DNA of 64,000 bases from Rhodococcoides kroppenstedtii. Lineage in GTDB: Bacteria > Actinomycetota > Actinomycetes > Mycobacteriales > Mycobacteriaceae. This document shows positions 1 through 10,551 of the stretch, in pieces. The translations under genes were made by a program, and so were the position numbers. The stretch lies in contig NZ_FOJN01000014.1 in the NCBI RefSeq assembly GCF_900111805.1, positions 1 to 64,000 on the forward strand, read 5' to 3'. Below the pieces are notes generated by a model. The model searched no databases. It saw only the letters and a program-made list of their open reading frames with translations, and had not been told where the DNA came from. Within the stretch, counting starts at the first letter, position 1; each line of letters begins with the position of its first letter.

Positions 1-1372
1 GCCATGGTCGACATGATGGTCGACCGCCGTGATCCCGATGCCGTCCGCGCCCGGCGGGAGAAGGCGAAGCGGAATCGGGAGTTCACCGTCGAGATGGGCC
101 GTGACGGTTTGGCGTCGGCGACGGACACCCGGCCGGCGGAGGACATCGTTGCTCTCCACGCGTCCGTGACGAGGTTGGCTGCGCAGGTGTGCCCGAAGGT
201 CACCCGCTCCAAGGCCGCGCGGGCGTCCGATGCGCATTACGCGTTGATCACTCAAACCGGATTCGGCTGCAACTGTGACCGCCCCATCACCGACTGCCGC
301 TACAAGAGCATCGACCTGACCAAGTTCGCGGCGACCGCCCCGCATCGTGATCCACCTCGTCACCGACACCACCACCCTCACCGGCCCCGTCCCCGCCCCC
401 GAGAACGAGCGCGTCTGCCGGTCACCGCAGCACCTCCCCCGACCGGATCTGGCCGTGGACACCTCCGCGTCGGTGACGACCGAACCGTCCGCGGCGGAAC
501 CCGTTGCGTCGGAGCCTGCTGCCACGGAACCTGTTGCGCCGGAGACCGTTGCACTGGGAACCGTTGCTACTGAGCCCGTTGCGTCGGAAACGGCTGCGGC
601 ACAGTCGGTGTCACCGGATCGCGTCGACGTCTCTGCGGACCGTGATGCGGCCGCCAGTGACGCTGCGGTGGACCACACGAGGGGGTGCGAGGAGCCCATC
701 GGCCTCGACATGGTCGACGGTGTCGGGTTCCTCCCCGGCATCGGCATCATCTCCGGCGCCCACGTCCGCGACCTCGCCGCCGACCCCGGCACGATCATCC
801 GGCCGTTGGGTGACGGCACCGACACCCCACTGCCGGCAACGCAACCGTCGAACCCCTACCGGCCCTCCGCAGCCCTGGATGCGTACATCCGTGCCCGAGA
901 TCTGTTCTGCACCTGGCCCGGCTGCAACCGACCCGCGTGGGACGGGGACCTCGACCACATCACCGAATACGACCACACCCACCCCGAGCGGGGCGGGCGT
1001 ACCAGCGCGACCGGACTCGGCGCCAAATGCCGCTTCCACCACCTACTGAAGACGTTCGCCGACTTCGTCGACGACCAGTACCCCGACCCCACCGACCCGA
1101 GCCGGCTGATCCGCACCATCACCATCCCCGACGGGCGCACCGTCCTCGGACCGGCGTTCACCGGACACGACATCCACCCCGGACTCGACGCCATCGTCTT
1201 CGGCGACCCACCCATCGCAGGCACACCGAAACCGCCCCCGAAACGGGCTCCGGCCGAGCGCCAACGACCCGCTCCACGCACCGAGCAGAAACACGCCCGC
1301 CGACGACAGGAGCGAAACCGCAACCGACTCCGCAGGGTCATCACACCGGACGACACCCCACCCCCGTTCTGA
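1..1372 (+). pseudogene. DUF222/HNH endonuclease (13E12-type), 5'-truncated by the window edge and frameshifted
   Basis: This is the 3' part of a 13E12-type protein: a DUF222 region, a low-complexity Ala/Glu/Pro/Thr linker, then an HNH nuclease domain. The HNH signature is visible near positions 900-1050 (CTWPGC, DLDHITEYDHTHP, CRFHH). The gene enters from before base 1. It aligns almost base for base with the intact copy at 59337-60776. Around positions 337-345 this copy lacks two bases (GCGACCGCCCCGC here, GCGACCGCGCCCCGC there), so reading passes from frame 1 to frame 2 and the first frame would run out at 573. The linker is 66 bp shorter than in the intact copy and has drifted. A sequencing error could also produce the shift. 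Confidence 0.85.
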
Positions 1373-1382
1373 CCTCGGGCGT

Positions 1383-1955
1383 TCAGGTCGCGGCGGGATG
1401 CACCATCGAGACGACCGTCGGGCCGTCGGGAATGTGTGTCGTCGCGGTGAGACCGAAACCGCACCGCTCGTACAGGCGGACGTTGCGCGGGTCTGAGGTT
1501 TCCAGCGCGACAGGAATATCGGCCGGTACGGCGTCGAGGGCTGCGCGCACCAAGGAGGCACCGAGGCCGCGTCCGCGACAGCGCGGGTCCACGCCCAGAG
1601 TTTCCAGGGTCCACGACCCGGTCGGCGGCGGCGGCGTCACCGCCCCGGCGACCGCCTCCCACCGATCACCGTGCAGGGCCACCACGTCATGTTGCATGCT
1701 CGTCGGCGGCTCCGGCGGATCAGGCGGGAGCAGCGCCACCACACCGGTGACGTCCGAATCGGCCAGGACGATCCCGTGCTCACGCGCGTACCGCAGGTAG
1801 AGACGCTGCAACCGGGTCAGCCGGACCGCGTGGTCCTGCGCGGGAACGCCCCACTGTGTCCACGGGTAGCCCTCGAACGCGGTCGCGAGCAGCGCCGCGG
1901 CGTCGTCCAGAGCAGCGGCCGGGAGCGGGCGAAGGGCAAAGACGGTGGAACTCAC
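1383..1955 (-). CDS. GNAT family N-acetyltransferase
   Basis: A 190-residue protein with a single GNAT fold. The acetyl-CoA-binding motif A is clear at about residues 123-133 (VDPRCRGRGLG), and motif B follows as NVRLYERCGF near 158-167, the usual place for the acceptor-side strand and helix. I chose the GTG at 1955 because the upstream in-frame ATG at 2009 would overlap the start of the divergent flavin oxidoreductase. The substrate cannot be predicted; the family acetylates small amines, antibiotics or protein N termini. It converges on the broken DUF222/HNH gene, 10 bp away, and shares a 52-bp divergent intergenic region with the oxidoreductase. Confidence 0.85.
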   Translation of the reverse strand: MSSTVFALRPLPAAALDDAAALLATAFEGYPWTQWGVPAQDHAVRLTRLQRLYLRYAREHGIVLADSDVTGVVALLPPDPPEPPTSMQHDVVALHGDRWEAVAGAVTPPPPTGSWTLETLGVDPRCRGRGLGASLVRAALDAVPADIPVALETSDPRNVRLYERCGFGLTATTHIPDGPTVVSMVHPAAT

Positions 1956-2007
1956 GGTCCCAGTGTCCAACAGGAATAGTTCCTTCGACAACGAGGTTGA
2001 AGCTTCC

Positions 2008-3027
2008 ATGAAGAAGATCGGGTTCCTCTCGTTCGGTCACTGGTCCGACTCGCCGCATTCGCAGACTCGAAGCGCGGCGGACGTCCTGCACCAGTCGATC
2101 GACCTTGCCGTCGCGGCCGAAGAACTCGGTGCGGACGGCGCCTACTACCGGGTGCACCACTTCGCGAACCAACTCGCGTCACCGTTCCCGTTGCTGGCCG
2201 CCGTGGGTGCCAAGACCAGCCGGATCGAGATCGGCACCGGCGTCATCGACATGCGGTACGAGAACCCGTTCTACATGGTCGAGGACGCAGGGTCGACGGA
2301 CCTCATCGCGGGTGGCCGCCTGCAGCTCGGCGTCAGCCGAGGATCGCCCGAGCAGGTCATCGAGGGCTACCGCTACTTCGGGTACGCCCCCGCGGAGGGC
2401 AAGGATCACGGCGACATGGCCCGTGATCACACCCGCATCTTCCTGGACCTGTTGGAGGGCAAGGGCTTCGCCCAGCCGAACCCGTCGCCCATGTTCCCCA
2501 ACCCGCCCGGCCTGTTGCGTCTCGAACCGCACTCCGAGGGACTGCGCCAGCGCATCTGGTGGGGAGCCGGGACGCGGGCGACCGCCGAGTGGACCGCCCA
2601 GCAAGGCATGAACCTCATGAGTTCGACGCTGTTGAGCGAGGACACTGGTGTGCCGTTCCACGAGCTGCAGGCCGAGCAAATCGAGCGGTTCCGCAAGACG
2701 TGGTCCGACGCCGGTCACCCGTTCGAGCCGCGAGTGTCCGTCAGCCGCAGCATCTTTCCGATCGTGAACGAGACCGACCGCATGTACTTCGGCCGCGAAG
2801 GTGGCAGTGGCGATCAGGTGGGCTATCTCGACGGCGGGAAGGCTCGCTTCGGCAAGACCTACGCCGGCACACCGGATCGGCTGATCGAGCAGCTCGCCCA
2901 GGACGAGGCGATCGCCGCCGCCGACACGCTGCTGCTCACCGTCCCCAACCAGCTCGGAGTCGACTACAACGCCCACCTGCTGGAGTCGATCCTGACGCAC
3001 GTGGCCCCGGAGCTCGGCTGGCGGTGA
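2008..3027 (+). CDS. LLM-class flavin-dependent oxidoreductase
   Basis: A 339-residue TIM-barrel protein of the luciferase-like monooxygenase class, beginning MKKIGFLSFGHWSD. Family signatures include the AAEELGADGAYYRVHHF segment near residue 35, the GTGVIDMRYENP loop and the GGRLQLGVSRG segment, where these enzymes hold reduced FMN or F420. Length is typical of single-subunit LLM enzymes. I chose the ATG at 2008; an upstream GTG-type start at 1945 would run into the divergent acetyltransferase. A weak GAGG lies about 12 bp upstream. Whether the cofactor is FMN or F420, and the substrate, cannot be told from sequence alone. Confidence 0.9.
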   Translation: MKKIGFLSFGHWSDSPHSQTRSAADVLHQSIDLAVAAEELGADGAYYRVHHFANQLASPFPLLAAVGAKTSRIEIGTGVIDMRYENPFYMVEDAGSTDLIAGGRLQLGVSRGSPEQVIEGYRYFGYAPAEGKDHGDMARDHTRIFLDLLEGKGFAQPNPSPMFPNPPGLLRLEPHSEGLRQRIWWGAGTRATAEWTAQQGMNLMSSTLLSEDTGVPFHELQAEQIERFRKTWSDAGHPFEPRVSVSRSIFPIVNETDRMYFGREGGSGDQVGYLDGGKARFGKTYAGTPDRLIEQLAQDEAIAAADTLLLTVPNQLGVDYNAHLLESILTHVAPELGWR

Positions 3028-3028
3028 G

Positions 3029-3565
3029 TCAGGCCGTTCCGACGTCCCACTGAATCGCCCGGATCACGTCGCCCGGGACACCCCGGGTGAGCAGACCCGC
3101 TCCCAGGGGACCGGACGTGCTCGTTCCGAGGGCGGGCAGCCGCGCCAGGGCACGGCGTTCGTCGTCCTTCAGCCGGTCGAGTTGCCACCGCGTCTCCTGC
3201 GAGACCGCGTGGGGGTCGTCGGGACGCGCCAGGGCCACCGCCTTGGCCGCGTATCCGGCGGCCCCCAACGCGTGAGCGCCCATGTGCGCCACCGCCGACG
3301 CCTGGGCGACGGCCCGCGCAGCGGCCGCACCGGCGGGCGTCGTCGCGGATCGTGCCGCCGTCACCGGCTCCATCCGCCGAGCGATCTCGAGGGCCGCGGT
3401 GCTCTCGCCCCGGGCGTAGGCGCGCGTGCGGTCGAGAGCATTCCGCACCACCCCCACCGAGTCGTCGTCGGCGACGAACAGGTCGACCACTCGACCCGCG
3501 CAGTCCGCAGCCCACCGCGCCAGGACGCGTCGATCGTCGTCGGACAGCGTTTGCGGTGACGGCAT
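3029..3565 (-). CDS. Putative immunity protein, Imm5-like family
   Basis: A 178-residue, almost all-alpha, Ala/Arg-rich protein. An N-terminal LARWAADCAGRVVDLF segment and a later segment around residues 85-110 (AVAQASAVAHMGAHALGAAGY) match my memory of the family annotated as putative immunity protein (Imm5-like), in which Cys/Asp and His residues are conserved. No toxin gene is adjacent. The gene is divergent from arr with 45 bp between starts and ends one base after the LLM oxidoreductase stop. The ATG at 3565 was chosen because longer in-frame starts run through the arr coding region. The name comes from family resemblance only; the actual function is unknown. Confidence 0.65.
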   Translation of the reverse strand: MPSPQTLSDDDRRVLARWAADCAGRVVDLFVADDDSVGVVRNALDRTRAYARGESTAALEIARRMEPVTAARSATTPAGAAAARAVAQASAVAHMGAHALGAAGYAAKAVALARPDDPHAVSQETRWQLDRLKDDERRALARLPALGTSTSGPLGAGLLTRGVPGDVIRAIQWDVGTA

Positions 3566-3598
3566 CCCGCGATCGTCCCACGCGGCACCCACCCGTCG

Positions 3599-3604
3599 TA
3601 CCCT
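3599..3604 (+). promoter_or_regulatory. Predicted -10 element, leaderless promoter of arr
   Basis: TACCCT fits the actinobacterial TANNNT -10 pattern. Six bases separate it from the ATG at 3611, so the A of the start codon would be the transcription start. No Shine-Dalgarno sequence is visible. Confidence 0.45.
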
Positions 3605-3610
3605 GTCACG

Positions 3611-4012
3611 ATGGCGCTCGACGACGGCCCGTTCTACCACGGCACCAAGGCCGATCTGACTCCCGGCGATCTGCTCACCGCCGGTCGACGGTCGAACTAT
3701 CGGCCCGAGGTCGTCATGAACCACATCTACTTCACGGCCCTGATCGGCGGCGCCGGCCTGGCCGCCGAATTGGCCGCAGGCGACGGCAACCCCCACGTCT
3801 ACCGGGTCGAGCCGACGGGCGAGTGGGAGAACGATCCCAACGTCACCGACAAGAAGTTCCCCGGCAATCCGACCCGCTCCTGCCGCAGCCGGGACCCGCT
3901 GCGCGTCGTCGAGGAGATCCACGACTGGCCGCGTCTCGCGCCGGAAGCGTTGCAGGAGTGGCGCGATCGCATCGCCGTCATGCGAGACGAGCGCGCCGAG
4001 ATCATCAACTGA
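3611..4012 (+). CDS. arr: NAD+--rifampin ADP-ribosyltransferase
   Basis: Arr inactivates rifamycins by transferring ADP-ribose from NAD+ to the C23 hydroxyl of the ansa chain. The 133-residue protein is a compact single domain of the usual size. The H-Y-D residues described for mycobacterial Arr (His19, Tyr49, Asp84) have counterparts with the same spacing: His10 in FYHGTKADL, Tyr40 in NHIYFTA and Asp75 in WENDPN. The DKKFPGNPTRS segment is also typical. One oddity is TRSCRSRDPL, where I recall Tyr rather than Cys in most homologues. It is probably a chromosomal intrinsic-resistance gene, since no mobile element is nearby. It converges on ychF with a 9-bp gap. Confidence 0.95.
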   Translation: MALDDGPFYHGTKADLTPGDLLTAGRRSNYRPEVVMNHIYFTALIGGAGLAAELAAGDGNPHVYRVEPTGEWENDPNVTDKKFPGNPTRSCRSRDPLRVVEEIHDWPRLAPEALQEWRDRIAVMRDERAEIIN

Positions 4013-4021
4013 TTCTGCCCG

Positions 4022-5101
4022 TCACACGTTGAAGCGGAACTCCACCACGTCCCCGTCGGCCATGACGTAGTCCTTGCCCTCCATGCGCACCTTGCCGGCG
4101 GCCTTGGCCGCGGCCATGGATCCGGCGGCGATGAGGTCGTCGTAGGACACCACTTCAGCCTTGATGAAGCCCTTCTCGAAGTCGGTGTGAATCACGCCCG
4201 CGGCCTGGGGAGCGGTGTCGCCTCGGTGGATGGTCCACGCCCGCGACTCTTTCGGCCCCGCAGTGAGGTAGGTCTGCAGACCGAGGGTGTGGAAACCGGC
4301 GCGCGCCAACGCGTGCAGCCCCGGCTCCGACTGCCCGATGCTCTCGAGCAGCTCCATGGCGGACTCGTCGTCGAGCTCGATGAGCTCGGACTCGATCTTG
4401 GCGTCGAGGAACACGGCGTCGGCCGGGGCGACGGCGGCACGCAGCTCGGCCACCTTGGACTCGTCGGTCAGCACCGACTCGTCGGCGTTGAAGACGTAGA
4501 GGAACGGCTTGGTGGTGAGCAGATTGAGCTCGCGGAGCAGCGACGCGTCGAACGTGTCCTTCACCGAGTACAGGGTCTTACCGCTGTCGAGGATGCTCTG
4601 CGCTTCCTTGGCCGCGGCCACCATCGGCGCTCGGTCCTTCTGCGTCCGCGCTTCCTTCTCGAGCCGCGGCACGGCCTTCTCCAGGGTCTGCATGTCCGCG
4701 ATGATCAGCTCGGTCTCGATGACCTCGATGTCGGCGGCGGGGTCGACACGGCCGTCGACGTGCACCACGTCGTCGTCGGCGAACACGCGCACCACCTGGC
4801 AAATGGCATCGGCCTCACGGATGTTGGCAAGGAACTTGTTGCCGAGACCCGCCCCTTCGGACGCGCCCTTCACGATTCCCGCGATGTCGACGAACGTGAC
4901 CGGCGCGGGCAGGATGCGCTCGGAACCGAAGATCTTCGCCAGCTCGTTCAGCCGCGGGTCCGGCAACGGCACGACACCCTCGTTGGGCTCGATGGTGGCG
5001 AAGGGGTAGTTCGCCGCGAGGACGTCGTTCCGCGTCAGTGCGTTGAACAGGGTGGACTTGCCGACGTTGGGCAGACCGACGATTCCGAGAGTGAGGCTCA
5101 C
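4022..5101 (-). CDS. ychF: Redox-regulated ATPase YchF (Obg-family)
   Basis: A 359-residue P-loop NTPase of the OLA1/YchF branch. G1 is GLPNVGKS (residues 9-16) and G3 is DIAG (72-75). The G4 position carries NADE (205-208) instead of NKxD, which is the hallmark of the ATP-preferring YchF family. A TGS domain occupies roughly the last 85 residues. The family associates with ribosomes and stress responses. The GTG start at 5101 is supported by MSLTLGIVGLPN aligning with the family N terminus. A TAGACT -10-like element lies 9 bp upstream. In M. tuberculosis the equivalent position is held by Rv1112. Confidence 0.97.
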   Translation of the reverse strand: MSLTLGIVGLPNVGKSTLFNALTRNDVLAANYPFATIEPNEGVVPLPDPRLNELAKIFGSERILPAPVTFVDIAGIVKGASEGAGLGNKFLANIREADAICQVVRVFADDDVVHVDGRVDPAADIEVIETELIIADMQTLEKAVPRLEKEARTQKDRAPMVAAAKEAQSILDSGKTLYSVKDTFDASLLRELNLLTTKPFLYVFNADESVLTDESKVAELRAAVAPADAVFLDAKIESELIELDDESAMELLESIGQSEPGLHALARAGFHTLGLQTYLTAGPKESRAWTIHRGDTAPQAAGVIHTDFEKGFIKAEVVSYDDLIAAGSMAAAKAAGKVRMEGKDYVMADGDVVEFRFNV

Positions 5102-5110
5102 AGGGAGAAG

Positions 5111-5116
5111 AGTCTA
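5111..5116 (-). promoter_or_regulatory. Predicted -10 element of ychF
   Basis: On the reverse strand this reads TAGACT, 9 bases before the GTG at 5101, giving a predicted 5' leader of only about two bases. Confidence 0.4.
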
Positions 5117-5120
5117 ACGG

Positions 5121-5582
5121 TCAGTAGGTGTAGCTCGATCCGGCCGACACCGCGACCGCGATGATCACGACGTAGAACAGGATGAACAGCGCGAAGAGCG
5201 CCCCGAAGATGTAGAGCGAGTACTTGCCCAGCTGCTTCGTGCGTTCCGACGCGTAGTGCGCGCCCTGGTAGTCGCCGAGCGACCACCGCGGGAAGACGGA
5301 ACTCGAGTGGTTGAACGCCGAGAACGCGAGCGGCCAGAAGAAGACGAGTGCGGCGACGGCCCACCCGGCGTTGGTGGGAGGCAGCGGCGGCGGGCCGTAC
5401 GGCTGCTGCGGGTACGCGGGCTGCTGCTGCTCGGGGTTCGGGAACGACGGCGCCTGCTGGTAGCCCGCCTGCCCGAAGGACCCGGTGCCGACACCGGCGG
5501 TCGACCCCGTGCCCGGCGCGCCGCCGTCGGCTCGGTACTCGGGGTTGGGCTTGTACTCGGGGTGATCGGACACGAAAAGCAT
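5121..5582 (-). CDS. CD225/dispanin-family small membrane protein
   Basis: A 153-residue protein with a Gly/Pro/Gln-rich N-terminal half (QQQPAYPQQPYGPPPLPP) followed by two hydrophobic helices near residues 73-90 and 120-145. The stretch PPTNAGWAVAALVFFWPLAF, followed by a polar loop with a GDYQGAHYAS segment and KQLGKYSL, resembles the CD225/dispanin domain common in actinobacterial envelope proteins. The role is unknown. The ATG at 5582 and a GTG at 5573 (VSDHPEYKP) are both possible starts, and neither has a strong ribosome-binding site. It lies 19 bp downstream of the ychF start and is divergent from cstA. Confidence 0.7.
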   Translation of the reverse strand: MLFVSDHPEYKPNPEYRADGGAPGTGSTAGVGTGSFGQAGYQQAPSFPNPEQQQPAYPQQPYGPPPLPPTNAGWAVAALVFFWPLAFSAFNHSSSVFPRWSLGDYQGAHYASERTKQLGKYSLYIFGALFALFILFYVVIIAVAVSAGSSYTY

Positions 5583-5696
5583 CGTAGGCCGTCCCGCGGG
5601 CGGACGACGCGGCGAGACAGGCGGCGTTGTCAGGTCGTGACACGGGCGCGCGCGAAGACCGCCACGAAATGTCGGTGCCCCTGCTTACAGTGTCCC

Positions 5697-5713
5697 CGAT
5701 CACACGATGATCG
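5697..5713. promoter_or_regulatory. Inverted repeat upstream of cstA
   Basis: CGATCA and TGATCG form perfect 6-bp arms around a 5-bp spacer, ending 25 bp before the cstA ATG. It could be an operator in the cstA promoter region; no regulator is recognised. Confidence 0.35.
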
Positions 5714-5738
5714 CCCTTCCGACGCAGGAGCTCCGTAG

Positions 5739-8021
<2,283 letters not shown>

Positions 8022-8023
8022 GC

Positions 8024-8215
8024 GTGGACGTCGTTCTCCGCTCCCTGCGCGGCGTGCACTGGTGGATCACCTCCGTCATGGGAGACCACGACTACGCCCG
8101 CTACGTCGACCATCTGCAGCGACGACACCCCGGCGCGCCCGTTCCCTCCGAACGGGAGTACTGGCGTCGTCGTCACGCGGAGGCCGACGCCAACCCGGGA
8201 GCCCGATGCTGCTGA
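8024..8215 (+). CDS. YbdD/YjiX family protein (CstA partner)
   Basis: A 63-residue protein matching the YbdD/YjiX (DUF466) family by its GDHDYARYVDHLQRRHPG core and the ending PSEREYWRRRHAEAD. The family is almost always encoded directly after cstA or btsT. In enterobacteria these small proteins are reported to be needed for the transporter to work. The GTG start lies 2 bp after the cstA stop, so translation is probably coupled. Confidence 0.9.
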   Translation: MDVVLRSLRGVHWWITSVMGDHDYARYVDHLQRRHPGAPVPSEREYWRRRHAEADANPGARCC

Positions 8216-8236
8216 CGCCGCCGCTGACACCATGAG

Positions 8237-9157
8237 GTGGTGACCGCACCGCGCTGGACCACCACCGAGGCCGACCTCGACGTCACCGAGCCGTACGACG
8301 TCCAGTGGATGAGCTGGTTCCTCGCCGGTCACGCCGTTCCGGGCATGGAGACGGTGGTCGACGGGACCTACCGGCGCTCGCTGCGTCTGGCCCACGGCCC
8401 GGCCGTGGTGTCGTGTCGGCTCGACCGGCGCCGGGGTGGGACGGTCCTGCACGTCGCCGTCCGTACCGCGGACGAGCGGAACGTCCCGGACGCTCTGGAC
8501 CGGGTGCGCCTGCTGTACGGCACCGACGTCGACTCCGCCGACGCCGACGCGGTGCTCGCGGCGGATCCGGCCCTCGCGCCGTCGGTCGCGGAGGCGCCCG
8601 GTATCAGGGTCCCCGGATCCGTGGATCCGTCGGAGACTCTGCTGCGCACCATGATCGGGCAGCAGATCTCCCTCGGCGCCGCGGCCACCCACACCGCGCG
8701 GCTGGTCGCGGCGCTCGGCGACCCGGTCGGTGACGACGCCGGGGCTGCCGAGCACGGCATCGTCCGCCTCTTCCCCACCCCCGCTGCCGTGGCCGACAAG
8801 GGCGCGACCGTCCTGACCGGGCCGGCGCGGCGGGTCACCGCCATCGCCGAGACGGCGCGACGACTCGCCGACGGCGCGGTCGAACTGCACCGCGGGCGCC
8901 CGGCGACGGAACAGGAGGCCGACCTGCTCGCGCTCCGCGGCGTCGGACCGTGGACGGCCAGGTACGTGTCCATGCGTGTCCAGGGGGATCCCGACGTGCT
9001 GCTCGACACCGACCTCGTCGTGCGGCAGGGCGCTGCGCTGCTGGGGGTGGATCTCCGCGAGTCGGGGCGTTGGTCACCGTGGCGCTCGTCGGCCTCGATG
9101 CACCTGTGGCGGGTGGCTCTGCTCGACCGGGGGGCCTATCCGGCCGCGACGGGGTGA
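8237..9157 (+). CDS. DNA-3-methyladenine glycosylase, AlkA-type
   Basis: A 306-residue base-excision repair protein. The N-terminal part (PYDVQWMSWFLAGHAVPGME) resembles the AlkA N-terminal domain, and the C-terminal part is an HhH-GPD glycosylase. The helix-hairpin-helix is LLALRGVGPWTARYVSMR, followed by the predicted catalytic Asp in LLDTDLVVRQG. AlkA removes alkylated purines. There is no fused Ada domain, unlike many actinobacterial versions. The start is either GTG at 8237 or the adjacent GTG at 8240; neither has a clear ribosome-binding site. It lies 21 bp after the YbdD-like gene, but a functional link is unlikely. Confidence 0.85.
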   Translation: MVTAPRWTTTEADLDVTEPYDVQWMSWFLAGHAVPGMETVVDGTYRRSLRLAHGPAVVSCRLDRRRGGTVLHVAVRTADERNVPDALDRVRLLYGTDVDSADADAVLAADPALAPSVAEAPGIRVPGSVDPSETLLRTMIGQQISLGAAATHTARLVAALGDPVGDDAGAAEHGIVRLFPTPAAVADKGATVLTGPARRVTAIAETARRLADGAVELHRGRPATEQEADLLALRGVGPWTARYVSMRVQGDPDVLLDTDLVVRQGAALLGVDLRESGRWSPWRSSASMHLWRVALLDRGAYPAATG

Positions 9158-9255
9158 GGGATGAGAAGGTGCCGCCCGGGTACAGTGCAGGACGCAGGCG
9201 ACCTTTCTCCTCGGGTCGGTTCGTGACCACCCCCAACGGGAAGGAACACCCCACC

Positions 9256-10548
9256 GTGGGAGAGAACGACGCAACCTCGTCCGCCGCCGGCGTCGCGGCC
9301 GACACCACGACCGACACCGAGGCCGGCCGCCCGCGCCGCGACCGATCCGCACTCTTCGGCAGCGGCGGTGCGTGGCTCGCCAAGTGGTCGGCGATGCTCC
9401 TGGTCATCGCCGGAGCGTTGTGGGTCGGCGGCTGGCTGATCGGTCAGCTCTGGGTCATCGTGTTGCCGGTCCTGCTCGCGCTGATCGTCGCCACCGTGCT
9501 CTGGCCGCCCACTCGGTGGCTGCGGCGCATCGGAGCCCCACCCGCGCTCGCCGCGGTGACGTCGTTGCTCGGGTTCCTGGCCGTGCTGGCCGGCGTGGTC
9601 GCCTTCATCGTGCCGTCCGTCATGGACCAGGCCCCGGAACTGGCGGACAGCGCCCAGGAGGGCATCAACCAGGTTCAGACGTGGCTCGAGGGCCCGCCGG
9701 TGAACCTCGACGACCAGCAGATCGACAGCGCCGTGCAGGCTTTGGGCAATCAGCTGCAGGACAGCGGGGCGATGATCGCGTCCGGCGTGTTCTCCGGCGT
9801 CGCGACCGCCGGGTCGATCCTGGTGACGCTCGGCCTGGTGCTGGTGCTGAGCTTCTTCTTCATCAAGGACGGCCCGCGCTTCCTCCCCTGGCTGCACGGT
9901 CTCGCCGGACGCAAGGCGGGCGGGCACATCGCCGAGGTGCTCAGCCGCATCTGGGACACGCTCGGCGGGTTCATCCGCACCCAGGCGGTCGTGAGCGCCA
10001 TCGACGCGATCTTCATCGGTATCGGACTGCTGATCCTCGGCGTGCCGCTGACCCCGGTCCTGATGACGCTGACGTTCCTCGGTGGCTTCATCCCGATCGT
10101 CGGTGCGTTCGTCGCCGGCGCCCTGGCCGTGTTGGTGGCATTGGTGGCCAACGGTTTCACCACCGCGGTGATCGTCCTCGTCATCATCCTCGCGGTGCAG
10201 CAGATCGAGGGCAACGTGCTGCAGCCGATCCTGCAGAGCAAGTCGATGAAGCTGCACGCGGCCGTCGTCTTGCTCGCCGTCACCGCCGGCGGTTCCGTCT
10301 TCGGCATCATCGGCGCATTCCTCGCCGTTCCCGTCGCCGCCGCGGCGGCCGTCCTGGTCCGGTACGTCAACGAGCAGATCGAGCTCCGGTCGGACGAGCA
10401 CCCGCCCGCCAACGTGATCGCCGAGAAGGTGCACGACGATCTCGGGACCGAGGGGGACGACGCGCCCGTCGTCGTGCACGAGCACGGGACCCGCTTCGCC
10501 CCGGATCCGGGCCCGTCCGAGGACACGAACCGCACGACGGACAGCTGA
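9256..10548 (+). CDS. AI-2E family transporter / PerM-like permease
   Basis: A 430-residue membrane protein with the AI-2E transporter profile: two N-terminal helices, a soluble segment between roughly residues 115 and 180, then a C-terminal bundle with LSFFFIKDGPRFLPWL and PLTPVLMTLTFLGGFIPIVG. The QQIEGNVLQPILQSKSMKLH motif is strongly conserved in the family. Both ends are polar, with an acidic/Pro-rich C terminus. Substrates are unresolved; members include TqsA, PerM and Na+/H+ antiporters. The GTG at 9256 follows GGGAAGGAA at good spacing. It converges on sbcC with only 3 bp between stops. Confidence 0.88.
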   Translation: MGENDATSSAAGVAADTTTDTEAGRPRRDRSALFGSGGAWLAKWSAMLLVIAGALWVGGWLIGQLWVIVLPVLLALIVATVLWPPTRWLRRIGAPPALAAVTSLLGFLAVLAGVVAFIVPSVMDQAPELADSAQEGINQVQTWLEGPPVNLDDQQIDSAVQALGNQLQDSGAMIASGVFSGVATAGSILVTLGLVLVLSFFFIKDGPRFLPWLHGLAGRKAGGHIAEVLSRIWDTLGGFIRTQAVVSAIDAIFIGIGLLILGVPLTPVLMTLTFLGGFIPIVGAFVAGALAVLVALVANGFTTAVIVLVIILAVQQIEGNVLQPILQSKSMKLHAAVVLLAVTAGGSVFGIIGAFLAVPVAAAAAVLVRYVNEQIELRSDEHPPANVIAEKVHDDLGTEGDDAPVVVHEHGTRFAPDPGPSEDTNRTTDS

Positions 10549-10551
10549 TCG

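Noticed and set aside
1..1372. Mobile element carrying the HNH gene
   Set aside because: No transposase, terminal inverted repeats or target duplications flank either copy; the similarity ends with the coding region.
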